A stretch of DNA of 64,000 bases from NCBI GenBank assembly GCA_947626415.1, contig CANQSA010000001.1, positions 124,001 through 188,000 of the forward strand, written 5' to 3'. The stretch is from an uncultured Lachnospiraceae bacterium (lineage in GTDB: Bacteria; Bacillota; Clostridia; Lachnospirales; Lachnospiraceae). Below, piece after piece: positions 1 through 8,854 of the stretch (positions are counted from its first letter, which is position 1; each line of letters opens with the position of its first letter). A program made the translations under genes and the position numbers. The notes beneath the pieces are model-generated. The model was not told the origin of the DNA, did not search any database, and saw nothing but the letters and a program-made list of their open reading frames with translations.

Positions 1-18
1 CTGCCATACTGCTGTCTC

Positions 19-924
19 CTATTCCTCTGTTTCAACTTTCTTTAATTTTCCGTCCGCGTCAAACCGCAGCGGAGAAATGCATACCTCCCGGTGATAGCCT
101 TTGCCCTCCGGGTAGTGCGCGGTCGGAGTCGCAAATCGGTGATAACCGATATAATAAGTGTCCGCTTCCGCTTTTAAAATACAGTGATGCCCGGTTCCTA
201 AAATGTCCGCTTCCGGTTTCTTCTCTAAGATCGGGTACTGATAGCGGACCGGCCCTGTCATCTGCTCGGCGATTCCATAATTGACATGGTAATTTTCGCT
301 GCCGGTATCGTCGCACGACCAGGTAAAATGATAGAGCCCATCTCTATAAAACAGTGATACGGCCTCCCGGAAATCCGTCAGTCCTTCAATCTGCCGCATG
401 GTCTCCGGACGGATACTTACTGAATCTTCTCCCAGCTCCACAATGGCGGCACCGCCGTTTCCAAACAGCAGATATCCCCTGCCGTCCTCTTCATAAACAG
501 ACGGATCGATGGTCTGCCACATGGTTATGCCTGCCGCTTTCACCAGTTCCGGCGTGATCAGCGGCTGCGGCATTGCCTGAAATCCCCGGTCCGGATCGGT
601 ACTGACTGCCACGCCGATGCAGGAATCTCCGTTTTCCCGTTTGGCGCAAAAATAGAAATAAAATTTTCCGTTCCTGTGATACATGGCAGGCGCCCATGCC
701 GAGCCTACCGCCCAGGGAACCTGCGAACCGGCCACATCTAAAATTACGCCCCGATCCGTCCAGTCAGCCAGATTGTCGGACGAAAAGGCGTGAAATCGGG
801 TTCCGGACCAGCCGGGATACCCGTCGGTCGTAGGATATAAATAATAGGTTTCCCCTGCCCGGATCAGATCCGGATCCGCATACAATCCCGGGATCACCGG
901 GTTTGCAATCCTCTTTGTTTTCAC
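19..924 (-). CDS. GH43 family glycosidase (beta-xylosidase / arabinofuranosidase-like)
   Basis: A five-bladed beta-propeller glycoside hydrolase that probably cleaves xylose or arabinose from plant polysaccharide side chains. The three acidic residues of GH43 can be placed: the base in ADPD (Asp17 or Asp19), the pKa-modulating Asp in TIDPSVYEE (about Asp140) and the acid Glu in DFREAVSLF (about Glu187). No signal peptide is visible, so it is probably cytoplasmic and acts on imported oligosaccharides. I chose a GTG start at 924 because GGAGG lies five bases upstream; the in-frame ATG at 960 has no ribosome binding site. It sits 50 bases after a second GH43 gene, probably in one operon. The exact substrate cannot be read from sequence. 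Confidence 0.8.
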   Translation of the reverse strand: MKTKRIANPVIPGLYADPDLIRAGETYYLYPTTDGYPGWSGTRFHAFSSDNLADWTDRGVILDVAGSQVPWAVGSAWAPAMYHRNGKFYFYFCAKRENGDSCIGVAVSTDPDRGFQAMPQPLITPELVKAAGITMWQTIDPSVYEEDGRGYLLFGNGGAAIVELGEDSVSIRPETMRQIEGLTDFREAVSLFYRDGLYHFTWSCDDTGSENYHVNYGIAEQMTGPVRYQYPILEKKPEADILGTGHHCILKAEADTYYIGYHRFATPTAHYPEGKGYHREVCISPLRFDADGKLKKVETEE

Positions 925-974
925 ATTTGCCTCCATATCCAAAGCGTTCGGCATACGCATTTAACCAAATGCTT

Positions 975-1877
975 TTAGCCAAACGCATTTACCAGCCGAG
1001 CATATTCCGCATCCGTAAGCACCAGTACGGAACCATGCCGTTTCTTGTTCTGCCCCATATCATACTGTGTGCTTTCCAGGATCCGGAACACTCCGGATTT
1101 CAGATCGTCCGTCACAAGCGGCAGATATCCGCCGTTTGTCGCAAACTGATCCACCATCAGGCACCACTGCCCCTGTTCCGCTATCGGGAAGATGATCGGA
1201 CCTTCCACGCCTGCCAGAGAGCGCAGGGTTTCTGACGGGATCTCCTGAAAAGCACCGTGCAGAGAGGTTCCGCAGTCACAGCGAATGCGTTTGGTCACCT
1301 CATCCTTAGAATAACGATAATAAACACCGTCCTCATAGAGGATCGTGGTATCGATCACATGATTCTCCCGTTCGATATACAGTTCCGCCTGAGAAAATGT
1401 AACAAAATCCTTGGTATAAACCGCGTAGATCCGCTGCTTTGCTTTCTCTTCTCCGGCGTTTTTCACCATGGAAGCAAAGAATACCAGATACGCATCCCGT
1501 TCTCTGTCATAAATCGCTTCCGGCGCCCAGACACAGCCTGCTTCGGGGATTCCCACCTCCACCAGTTCGGGTTCCGACCAGTGCAGCAAATCGCGGGAAT
1601 GGGAAACCACCAGATTTCTGCTTCCTTCGTACTGGGCCACTTCCCAGCCCTTTCCGTTTGCCAGCCGCAGCTCGGTCCCGATGATATGAAATCCTCCCTC
1701 GCGCTCACTTCTTATGATAAATGGGTCCCGTATTCCTTTTTCCCCTGTTTTTAAGCGAATGACCGGCTCACCGCCGTTTAAATCCCGGTAGTGCAGCCCG
1801 TCCTTACTGACGGAAAAATAAATCTGCTCGCCATCTTCCCGTTCTCCGGTAAAATGAACCATTAAATATGCTGCCAT
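975..1877 (-). CDS. GH43-like glycosidase (arabinosidase-type)
   Basis: A 300-residue protein with the GH43 propeller pattern: IRDPFII supplies the putative base Asp51, NHVIDTTIL gives Asp176, and AGVEGPIIF gives Glu225 as the likely acid. The WAPEAIYD blade motif near residue 118 is typical. It resembles the group of GH43 proteins often annotated as arabinosidases rather than classical xylosidases. There is no signal peptide, suggesting action on imported oligosaccharides. The start at 1877 is supported by AGGAGG eight bases upstream. It is followed by another GH43 gene and preceded by galK on the same strand, which suggests a small sugar-use operon. Substrate is inferred only at family level. 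Confidence 0.75.
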   Translation of the reverse strand: MAAYLMVHFTGEREDGEQIYFSVSKDGLHYRDLNGGEPVIRLKTGEKGIRDPFIIRSEREGGFHIIGTELRLANGKGWEVAQYEGSRNLVVSHSRDLLHWSEPELVEVGIPEAGCVWAPEAIYDRERDAYLVFFASMVKNAGEEKAKQRIYAVYTKDFVTFSQAELYIERENHVIDTTILYEDGVYYRYSKDEVTKRIRCDCGTSLHGAFQEIPSETLRSLAGVEGPIIFPIAEQGQWCLMVDQFATNGGYLPLVTDDLKSGVFRILESTQYDMGQNKKRHGSVLVLTDAEYARLVNAFG

Positions 1878-1904
1878 CCGTCTGTCCTCCTGATCTTCTG
1901 TAAT

Positions 1905-3077
1905 TTACATAAGCCGTACCGGACCGTCTCCGATATCCACTACATAGAAATCCGCCGCATATCCAATCTTTTCCTGATAAACAGAGCCTACTTTTTCAAT
2001 AAACGCGTCTACGCATTCTGCTTTTACCAGACTGAGGGTACAGCCGCCAAAACCGGCGCCGGTCATTCTGGAACCGATCACGCCCTCACACTGCCAGGCT
2101 GTCTCCACCAGCGTATCCAGTTCAATTCCGGTCACTTCATAGTCATCCCGCAGAGAAATGTGGGACGCGTTGACCAGTTCTCCGAACGCCTCGATATTAT
2201 CTTCCTGCAGCAATCTGACTGCTTTTACGGTTCTCTGGTTTTCCGATACCGCATGCCTTGCCCGCATCCGGCAGACCGGATCCGTGATCGCATCCTGAAC
2301 CGCTTCAAATGCTTTCTCGTCCAGAGCTCCCAGGCTGGGCACATCCGTCTGCTTCTGAATCTCCGCCAGCGCCTGCTCGCACTCTGCCCGCCTCTGGTTG
2401 TACTTGGAATCTCCGAGCCCGCGCTTTTTATTAGAAGAAGCCAGCACGATCTTGATGCCGTTTAATTTCACAGGCACATACTGATAGGAAAGATCTGCCG
2501 TATCCAAAAAGATCGCATGATCCTTTTTCCCCATGGCAATGGCAAACTGATCCATGATCCCACAGTTGACGCCGTTATAATTGTTCTCGGAATACTGTCC
2601 GTATAACGCCAGATCGATATTACTGATGGCGTCATAGCCGTACATATCCCGCAGCATAAATCCGGTCACCACTTCCACAGACGCGGAAGACGACAGACCG
2701 GAGCCGTTGGGAATATTCCCGTACAGCAAAATATCGAATCCGTTCTCTATCGCATATCCCTTCTGCTGAAACGCCCACATCATCCCTTTGGGGTAGGCTG
2801 ACCAGCGCTTATCTACCAGAGGCTTCAGTTCGTCTAGCGAGGTTTCGATCACACCCACCTGTTCAAAATTCATGGAATAAAACCGCAGCTTCCGATCCGG
2901 CCGCTTCCGCGCCATCATATAGGTGCCGATCGTCAGCGCGCAGGGGAATACATGGCCGCCGTTATAGTCGGTATGTTCTCCGATCAGATTTACGCGCCCC
3001 GGCGCAAAGTATGTACGGATCTCTCCTTCCTCTCCGAATTTTTCCGCAAAACACTGTTTCATTGCTTCTGTTTCCAT
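1905..3077 (-). CDS. galK: Galactokinase
   Basis: GHMP-family kinase that phosphorylates galactose to galactose 1-phosphate with ATP, the first step of the Leloir pathway. The galactokinase signature GRVNLIGEHTDYNGG is at residues 27-41, the ATP loop PNGSGLSSSASVE lies near residue 122, and the C-terminal GHMP motif TGAGFGGC is near residue 335. Length (390) is normal for bacterial GalK. GGAGAG lies shortly before the ATG. A good promoter (TTTACA-17-TATAGT) is found about 70 bases upstream. galT and galE are not in the window. The downstream GH43 genes suggest the locus handles sugars released from plant material. Confidence 0.95.
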   Translation of the reverse strand: METEAMKQCFAEKFGEEGEIRTYFAPGRVNLIGEHTDYNGGHVFPCALTIGTYMMARKRPDRKLRFYSMNFEQVGVIETSLDELKPLVDKRWSAYPKGMMWAFQQKGYAIENGFDILLYGNIPNGSGLSSSASVEVVTGFMLRDMYGYDAISNIDLALYGQYSENNYNGVNCGIMDQFAIAMGKKDHAIFLDTADLSYQYVPVKLNGIKIVLASSNKKRGLGDSKYNQRRAECEQALAEIQKQTDVPSLGALDEKAFEAVQDAITDPVCRMRARHAVSENQRTVKAVRLLQEDNIEAFGELVNASHISLRDDYEVTGIELDTLVETAWQCEGVIGSRMTGAGFGGCTLSLVKAECVDAFIEKVGSVYQEKIGYAADFYVVDIGDGPVRLM

Positions 3078-3145
3078 TTTGTTCTCTCCATTTCTGATTT
3101 ATTTTGTAAAAATATTGCTCATTTCTGCATCTCTGTTTTGATATA

Positions 3146-3174
3146 ACTATACGATAATTTTTATATCCTGTAAA
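3146..3174 (-). promoter_or_regulatory. Sigma-A type promoter of galK
   Basis: On the minus strand TTTACA (3174-3169), a 17-base spacer and TATAGT (3151-3146) lie about 70 bases before the galK start. The region between this promoter and the tRNA-Thr terminator holds no other gene. No clear operator palindrome was seen around it. Confidence 0.6.
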
Positions 3175-3212
3175 GACAGAAGCAAATAAAATTCCTGGGC
3201 AGTAAGTGATAA

Positions 3213-3259
3213 AATACCCCTGCGATTTTCGGCACACGAACATGCCCAAACCGCAGGGG
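3213..3259 (-). terminator. Terminator-like hairpin after tRNA-Thr
   Basis: CCGCAGGGG (3251-3259) pairs with CCCCTGCG (3217-3224) across a long loop. On the minus strand the stem is followed by TATTTTAT. It lies just downstream of tRNA-Thr and upstream of the galK promoter. The long loop and weak T tract lower confidence. Confidence 0.45.
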
Positions 3260-3281
3260 GCGTTATAATTGCAATAAAAAA

Positions 3282-3354
<73 letters not shown>

Positions 3355-3385
3355 ATTTCATGCGTTTCCGCATCAAACATATAGA

Positions 3386-3414
3386 ATAATACTAGATAAA
3401 CTCCGTTCTGTCAA
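3386..3414 (-). promoter_or_regulatory. Promoter of tRNA-Thr
   Basis: Minus strand TTGACA (3414-3409), 17-base spacer, TATTAT (3391-3386), about 32 bases before the tRNA-Thr 5' end. The -35 box overlaps the stop codon region of sigH, so the tRNA can be transcribed independently of the upstream operon. Confidence 0.75.
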
Positions 3415-4004
3415 GCAGATTTTAAAATCTTTGCGGCTTTTGCCTTGATTCTCTGAATGGCATTATCAATGGACTTCGGCGCTTTTCCCATCCGCTCGGC
3501 AATTTCCAGATACGGATAACCGTCGATATACAGATACAAAACCTGTTTTTCAAACGAACTCAGGGATTCCTGCAGCATACGCTCGAACTGGCGGGCATTT
3601 TCCTGCCCGATAATGATCTGTTCCGGATTTCCGGCTTCATTGGGTTCCATGGCGGACTCCAGTTCAAACTCATCCGAATACAGCGGAATATAGGAATTTA
3701 ACGGATTGTGTTTTTTCCGCTGGGATCTGGAGATCGCAGTGTATAGCTGCCGGCTGACACACAGATCCGCAAACCCGGCAAAAGAGGTCTCCCGATTCGG
3801 GTCATAATCCCGGATGGCCTTATAAAGTCCGATCATCCCTTCCTGGATCAGATCGTCGGTATCTCCGCCGATCAAAAACATAGTCCGGGCTTTTATCTTC
3901 ACCATGGCCTTATATTTATTTAAAATAAAGTCCATGATATCTTCTTCTCCGGCACGCAGCCTTACGATCAGTTTTTCGTCCGCAATTTTTCTGTAATCTG
4001 TCAC
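3411..4004 (-). CDS. sigH: RNA polymerase sigma-H factor (sporulation / stationary phase)
   Basis: Sigma-70 family factor of 197 residues that resembles Firmicute SigH (Spo0H), which directs transition-state and early sporulation genes. Region 2 is seen in the segment with DDLIQEGMIGLYKAIRDYDP (about 48-67) and region 4 in the C-terminal helix-turn-helix around YLEIAERMGKAPKSIDNAI. The gene order cysS-mrnC-rlmB-sigH is the conserved Firmicute arrangement and supports the name strongly. It lies 34 bases after rlmB and is probably the last gene of that operon. The tRNA-Thr promoter overlaps its 3' end. Confidence 0.92.
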   Translation of the reverse strand: MTDYRKIADEKLIVRLRAGEEDIMDFILNKYKAMVKIKARTMFLIGGDTDDLIQEGMIGLYKAIRDYDPNRETSFAGFADLCVSRQLYTAISRSQRKKHNPLNSYIPLYSDEFELESAMEPNEAGNPEQIIIGQENARQFERMLQESLSSFEKQVLYLYIDGYPYLEIAERMGKAPKSIDNAIQRIKAKAAKILKSA

Positions 4005-4038
4005 GACTCCTCCATTTTAAGACAAGCACAGTCTTCGT

Positions 4039-4791
4039 TCAGGCATTCCTGCGCTGTCTCACAATTTCATAAGCGAGCACCCCCGCAGCCACCGACGCGT
4101 TTAACGAATCGATCTCCCCTTTCATGGGGATAGCCGCTGTCATATCACAGCTTTCCTTTACCAGACGGGAAACGCCCTCTCCTTCTTTTCCGATCACCAG
4201 TCCGACCGGGCCGGTCAGATTCATGTCATACATCACCGTCCCGTCCATATCGGCGCAGACAAACCACATGCCCTGCCGCTTTAATTCTTCCATGGTGGTC
4301 TTCAGATTCGTCACCTTGGCAACCGGCGTATACGCAACCGCGCCCGCGGACGCTCTGACCACAGCCGGCGTGATCCCAACGGCGCGGTGCTTGGGAATGA
4401 TCACTCCGTGAGCTCCCGCCAGATTCGCGGTTCTGATGATCGCGCCCAGATTATGCGGATCTTCGATCCCGTCTAACAGGATAAGAAACGGCTGTTCTCC
4501 TTTTTCCCTGGCCCGTTCCAGTAAATCTTCCACCGACGCATAGGTATACGCCGCCGCGATTGCAATCACACCCTGGTGTTTTCCGGTTTCCGAAAGCTGA
4601 TCCAGCCGCTCCTTTGTCACAAAGTTTAAGATCAGGTCATGCTTTTTCGCTTCCCGGACAATCGTCCGCACCGGCCCGTCCATACAGCGGTCCAATACAT
4701 ACAGCTTGTCTATCGTCTTTCCGGCGCGCAATGCCTCCAATACCGCGTTGCGGCCCTCGATCTTCTGTTCCTGATTTTCCTGTTCCACCAT
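4039..4791 (-). CDS. rlmB: 23S rRNA (guanosine-2'-O-)-methyltransferase, TrmH/SpoU family
   Basis: SPOUT-class methyltransferase that methylates a ribose in 23S rRNA (G2251 in E. coli numbering) using S-adenosylmethionine. The N-terminal substrate-binding part begins with EGRNAVLEAL. The knotted catalytic part shows the three SpoU motifs: DPHNLGAIIRTA, GLVIGKEGEGVSRL and IPMKGEIDSLNASVAAGV. Length (250) is typical. Its ribosome binding site lies within the last codons of mrnC, six bases away, suggesting coupled translation. The TrmH family includes tRNA enzymes too, but gene context with mrnC and sigH favours RlmB. Confidence 0.9.
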   Translation of the reverse strand: MVEQENQEQKIEGRNAVLEALRAGKTIDKLYVLDRCMDGPVRTIVREAKKHDLILNFVTKERLDQLSETGKHQGVIAIAAAYTYASVEDLLERAREKGEQPFLILLDGIEDPHNLGAIIRTANLAGAHGVIIPKHRAVGITPAVVRASAGAVAYTPVAKVTNLKTTMEELKRQGMWFVCADMDGTVMYDMNLTGPVGLVIGKEGEGVSRLVKESCDMTAAIPMKGEIDSLNASVAAGVLAYEIVRQRRNA

Positions 4792-4797
4792 ACTCTG

Positions 4798-5211
4798 TTA
4801 CTCCAATCCCTGCCGGATCAGCGCGATCATCCGCTCCATCTGTCCGGTCATATACAGATATCCCATTAGCGCTTCAAATCCGGTCGCCATTCGATAATCC
4901 CGTACCGTTGCATGCTTCGGTATCGTATAGGATTTGGCGTTGCGTCCCCGTTTATAAACCGCCAGTTCTTCCTCATTCAGAGAATCCATGCATTTTTTGA
5001 TCATTTCCGCCTGTGCGGACGCCTGTACCAGCTTCGAGCTTCTGTGATGCAGCTTACTGACGCCGGCGTTGCCCTGCCCGACTATCACGGTCCGGATCAC
5101 AAGCTCATAAACAGCGTCTCCGATATAAGCAAGCGTAAGCGGAGAATAGCTTTCCGGATCCAGTTCAGCCTCACCGAACCGCTCTTTGATTTCCCTGTAT
5201 AAATGCTCCAA
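4798..5211 (-). CDS. mrnC: Mini-ribonuclease III
   Basis: A 137-residue RNase III catalytic domain without the double-stranded RNA-binding domain, as in Mini-III, which matures 23S rRNA ends in Firmicutes. The motif LAYIGDAVYELVIR near residue 27 contains the metal-binding acidic residue, and HRSSKLVQASAQA follows. The start appears to be TTG at 5211: GGAGG lies seven bases upstream, and the nearby ATG is in another frame. It lies between cysS and rlmB, the conserved order for this gene. Confidence 0.9.
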   Translation of the reverse strand: MEHLYREIKERFGEAELDPESYSPLTLAYIGDAVYELVIRTVIVGQGNAGVSKLHHRSSKLVQASAQAEMIKKCMDSLNEEELAVYKRGRNAKSYTIPKHATVRDYRMATGFEALMGYLYMTGQMERMIALIRQGLE

Positions 5212-5238
5212 ATCATTTCCTCCGGGACTTTCCCTGTC

Positions 5239-6654
5239 TTATTTTTGAACAGACCAAAGTGTCCCTTCCCTGGTGTCCTTTAAAACGATCCCTTTTTCCA
5301 ACAGCTCCGCGCGAATGGCATCCGCCTTTGCGAAATCCTTTGCCTTCTTGGCCTCGGCGCGTTCCGCGATCTTTTCGTTAATGTACTGCTCCAATCCGGC
5401 GTCCACCGTTTCCGCCGGCGCGCTCTCTTCCACCGGCCCCGCAGTCAGATTTAAGGAAAGCACCCGGTCAAAGTCCTTTACCAGATACAGCTTTGTCGCG
5501 TCACTGATGTTCGCTTTTAACAGATCATATAACACGGTAATCCCGGAAGAAGTATTCAGATCGTTTCCGACCGCTTCCTTAAACTTCTCCTGATAAACGG
5601 CAGCCTGCTCCAGATCGGCTTCTCCTGCCGCGTCCAGGGCCGCAACCCGATTCCGCAGTTTCCGGTATGCCGTCGCCACATTATCCATTACCTCATAGGA
5701 AAACTCCAGCGGTTTCCGGTAATGGGACTGCAGGCAGAACATCCGGTAAACGATCGGATCATAGCCCTTTTCCTCCAACAGGGATACCGTCAGAAAATCT
5801 CCCTTGGATTTGCTCATTTTCCCCGATTTATCCGTCAGATGGTGCACATGGAACCAATAATTGCACCATTTATGTCCGGTATAAGACTCGCTCTGCGCGA
5901 TTTCATTAGTGTGGTGCGGGAAAATATTGTCGATGCCGCCGCAGTGCAGATCCAGCCGTTCTCCCAGATGCTTCATACTGATGCAGGAGCACTCGATATG
6001 CCAGCCCGGATAGCCGGTTCCCCACGGACTCTCCCATTTCAGTTCCTGATCCTCAAACTTGGACTTGGTAAACCAGAGTACAAAATCCGCCTTATTTTTC
6101 TTATTCGTATCTTCTTCCACATCATCCCGGACGCCCACCATCAGATCGGCCTCGTTATGACTGGAGAGCACATAATATTCCTTCAGCTTAGAAGTATCAA
6201 AATAAATGTTGCCGCCCGCCTCATACGCATAGTCTTTTTCCAGCAGGACCGTGATCATATGGATAAATTCATCAATACAGTTGGTCGCCGGCTCTACCAC
6301 GTCCGGCGTCTTGATCTGCAGTTTGGCGCAGTCACTGAAAAAAGCGTCCGTATAAAATTTCGCAATCTCCATAACGGTCTTATGCTCCCGTTTGGCGCCC
6401 TTTAACATTTTATCCTCGCCGGTATCCGCGTCGCTGGTCAGATGTCCCACGTCGGTGATATTCATAACCCGCTTTACATCATAGCCTTCATACCGCAGGT
6501 ATTTTTCCAGCACATCTTCCATGATATAGCTGCGCAGGTTCCCGATATGGGCAAAATGGTATACCGTGGGCCCGCAGGTGTACATTCCCACCTTTCCTTC
6601 CTCAATGGGAACAAATGTCTCTTTTTTCTTTGTCAGTGTATTGTACAGTAACAC
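5239..6654 (-). CDS. cysS: Cysteinyl-tRNA synthetase
   Basis: Class I aminoacyl-tRNA synthetase that charges tRNA-Cys. The HIGH-like motif reads FAHIGNLRS near residue 34, and KMSKSKGD lies near residue 270. TCGPTVY near residue 26 and GWHIECS with HCGG supply the zinc-binding residues that discriminate cysteine. Length (471) is normal. The start is a GTG at 6654, with GAGG eight bases upstream inside the end of cysE. cysE lies immediately upstream, so serine acetylation and cysteine charging are probably co-transcribed, as in other Firmicutes. No T-box was seen in the short gaps here. Confidence 0.97.
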   Translation of the reverse strand: MLLYNTLTKKKETFVPIEEGKVGMYTCGPTVYHFAHIGNLRSYIMEDVLEKYLRYEGYDVKRVMNITDVGHLTSDADTGEDKMLKGAKREHKTVMEIAKFYTDAFFSDCAKLQIKTPDVVEPATNCIDEFIHMITVLLEKDYAYEAGGNIYFDTSKLKEYYVLSSHNEADLMVGVRDDVEEDTNKKNKADFVLWFTKSKFEDQELKWESPWGTGYPGWHIECSCISMKHLGERLDLHCGGIDNIFPHHTNEIAQSESYTGHKWCNYWFHVHHLTDKSGKMSKSKGDFLTVSLLEEKGYDPIVYRMFCLQSHYRKPLEFSYEVMDNVATAYRKLRNRVAALDAAGEADLEQAAVYQEKFKEAVGNDLNTSSGITVLYDLLKANISDATKLYLVKDFDRVLSLNLTAGPVEESAPAETVDAGLEQYINEKIAERAEAKKAKDFAKADAIRAELLEKGIVLKDTREGTLWSVQK

Positions 6655-6657
6655 GCC

Positions 6658-7320
6658 TTATGCCTCACTTTCCTGTAATTGCTTTTTCGCCTTTTCCAAT
6701 TCGCTTCGCAGCTTCGCGACCTCATCACGCAGCTGAACGATCTCCACCTGAACCGGATCCGGAAAATGTACCTGATCCAGATCCATTCTCGGCAGACGCA
6801 CATTATCCCGCTTCACTACATGTCCGGGCACGCCGACTACCGTGGAATTGGGCGGAACCTCTTTTAATACCACAGACCCGGCGCCGATCTTGGAGTTTTC
6901 TCCGATCGTAAAAGAGCCAAGCACCTTAGCGCCGGCGCTGATCATCACGTTATCCTCAACCGTCGGATGCCGTTTCCCGGTTTCTTTCCCCGTACCGCCC
7001 AGGGTAACGCCCTGATAAATGGTTACGTTATCGCCGATGACAGAAGTCTCCCCGATCACAACGCCGTGACCGTGATCAATAAACAGTCCCTTCCCAATCA
7101 CAGCGCCGGGATGGATCTCGATCCCCGTTTTGCGCGCCGCTCTCTGGGAAATCCGTCTGGCCCGCAGAAAATGGCCCTTCTCATAAAGCCTGTGCGCTTT
7201 CCGATACCGGTAAATCGCCCAGAAGCACGGATACAGCAACACTTCCCACTTCGACTTGATCGCCGGGTCCCGCTCCCTGATCACCTCATACATTTCATTC
7301 ACATAAGCAAAAAATTTCAT
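6658..7320 (-). CDS. cysE: Serine O-acetyltransferase
   Basis: Transfers acetyl from acetyl-CoA to serine to give O-acetylserine, the cysteine precursor. A helical N-terminal part is followed by a left-handed hexapeptide beta-helix with the CysE signature around HPGAVIGKGLFIDHGHGVVI and VTIYQGVTLGGTGKETGKRH. The C-terminal region from about residue 185 (LRDEVAKLRSELEKAKKQL) is predicted coiled coil. I chose ATG 7320, which has GGAG seven bases upstream; the ATG at 7335 has no ribosome binding site. It precedes cysS by four bases. Confidence 0.95.
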   Translation of the reverse strand: MKFFAYVNEMYEVIRERDPAIKSKWEVLLYPCFWAIYRYRKAHRLYEKGHFLRARRISQRAARKTGIEIHPGAVIGKGLFIDHGHGVVIGETSVIGDNVTIYQGVTLGGTGKETGKRHPTVEDNVMISAGAKVLGSFTIGENSKIGAGSVVLKEVPPNSTVVGVPGHVVKRDNVRLPRMDLDQVHFPDPVQVEIVQLRDEVAKLRSELEKAKKQLQESEA

Positions 7321-7343
7321 ATATTCTCCATTCAAAACCGTTT

Positions 7344-8249
7344 CTATTTCTGCCGGATCAGATATTTCCTGGCCAGAGCGATCGGCTGATAAGACAGCTT
7401 TGCCTGCCGCAGGCCTTCCAATCCCATATCGTCCTCCCGGTTGACAATCTTCGCCTGCGGAAATCCCCGGATCAGAAACTGCTGATTCAGATAGGCGTAA
7501 AGACCCCGGATCTCCGGATTCGCTTTTTCAATGTGAATCACCGCCATCTGATTGGCTTCCTGATAGCTGCCGATGGAAAATGCCTCCAGCACGCCATCTA
7601 CAAAAACGCCGCCGATCAAAGTCGGGATCTGTTCCGGATTCTCCAGGACGAAGGAAATACCCTGCAGCTCATACTGCTCCCTGTGATAGGGATCTTCCGT
7701 GTCATGCACGGCCTCCCACCGTTTCAGAAAATCCATGATCGCTTCCCGGTCCGAAGCCGTTAAGATCCGGAACTCGCTTCTGTCTCCGTACAGCTTTAAA
7801 AAACCGTTTACATGATTCTTTTTTTTATGATATGCTCTGCCGCTCAATGTGCGCAGCTTTTCCGCATCGTATATATAGTCAAAATAGGACCGCTGTTCCA
7901 CGATTTCATAGCGGTCTTTCGGCAAGTCCAGTGCGGCGGCGGCTTCCGCGTCCACCAGATACATATTCAGTTTCAGATGCAGCTCCGTATTAAAATACTG
8001 CTCTGTCAGCGCAAAATTCTGCCGCAGATCCGCTTTCCTGCAGGCAGGCACGATACTGTAACATTCCTCCGGCGTGTGCATGACCCAGAGCAGTCCGGTC
8101 TCTGTCCGGATGTACGCCGTATCATAAAACCTGCTCCATAAGAACTGCTCCAACGGCATATTCTCACAGTTGACGGTCGGCCTAAGCTCCAGTTCCCGCT
8201 TCACCAGCGAATAATCAGCCGCCGTCAGCTTCTTTCTATTCCACTGCAT
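7344..8249 (-). CDS. DUF2156 (LPG synthase C-terminal-like) domain protein
   Basis: A 301-residue soluble protein with the GNAT-like fold of the DUF2156 family, related to the catalytic domain of phosphatidylglycerol lysyltransferase (MprF). Family features include YHKKKNHVNGFLK (about 135-147) and a C-terminal segment with VNREDDMGLEGLRQAK. There are no membrane segments, unlike full MprF. The acceptor is unknown; it may be an aminoacyl-transferase, but that is inference. Its product is encoded between ispF and cysE in the same direction, 23 bases before cysE. Confidence 0.8.
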   Translation of the reverse strand: MQWNRKKLTAADYSLVKRELELRPTVNCENMPLEQFLWSRFYDTAYIRTETGLLWVMHTPEECYSIVPACRKADLRQNFALTEQYFNTELHLKLNMYLVDAEAAAALDLPKDRYEIVEQRSYFDYIYDAEKLRTLSGRAYHKKKNHVNGFLKLYGDRSEFRILTASDREAIMDFLKRWEAVHDTEDPYHREQYELQGISFVLENPEQIPTLIGGVFVDGVLEAFSIGSYQEANQMAVIHIEKANPEIRGLYAYLNQQFLIRGFPQAKIVNREDDMGLEGLRQAKLSYQPIALARKYLIRQK

Positions 8250-8278
8250 GGATTTCTGTCCTTTATAATATCCGAATC

Positions 8279-8824
8279 TTATCTGCCCCGCGCGCAGCCG
8301 TTACAGCCCGCGCAGTCCGGCTCTGTTCCTCCGACCGGCACACTGTAATTCTCCGCGGTTTCCAGCAGACAGACGGCATGCGCCGCCATTCCTTCCTTCT
8401 GTCCGGTAAAGCCCAGACCTTCCTCCGTTGTCGCTTTAATATTCACCCGGCTCTTTTCAATCTGCAGCGCGTTGGCAACATTTTCCGTCATCTGTTCCCG
8501 ATAAGGCAGGATCTTCGGCGCCTGCGCGATCAGAGTCGCATCGATATTGCTTACAAAAAATAGATGTTCTTCCAAAAGTTTTCCGACATGCTCTAATAAT
8601 TTGATACTGGAAATTCCTTTATAAGCCGGATCCGAATCCGGGAAATGCTGTCCGATATCACCCAGACCGGCGGCTCCCAGCAGCGCGTCCATAATCGCGT
8701 GCAGCAGCACATCCGCATCTGAATGTCCCAGCAGTCCTTTTTCATACGGTATCTTCACACCGCCCAGTATCAGGTCTCTGCCCTCTGTCAGACGGTGCAC
8801 GTCATATCCCATTCCTACTCGCAT
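8279..8824 (-). CDS. ispF: 2-C-methyl-D-erythritol 2,4-cyclodiphosphate synthase
   Basis: MEP-pathway enzyme that cyclises CDP-methylerythritol 2-phosphate. [12 protein letters not shown] gives the zinc ligands Asp8 and His10, [22 protein letters not shown] holds His42 nearby, and the motif [20 protein letters not shown] is near residue 132. Length is 181 against about 157 usual: the extra C-terminal tail ends in CAGCNGC, a CxxCxxC arrangement not expected in IspF. The start has AGGAAA six bases upstream. dxr and ispG occur elsewhere in this window, so the MEP route is in use. Confidence 0.95.
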   Translation of the reverse strand: MRVGMGYDVHRLTEGRDLILGGVKIPYEKGLLGHSDADVLLHAIMDALLGAAGLGDIGQHFPDSDPAYKGISSIKLLEHVGKLLEEHLFFVSNIDATLIAQAPKILPYREQMTENVANALQIEKSRVNIKATTEEGLGFTGQKEGMAAHAVCLLETAENYSVPVGGTEPDCAGCNGCARGR

Positions 8825-8854
8825 TGATTTCCTCTTCTATTCTGAATTCTTCCG

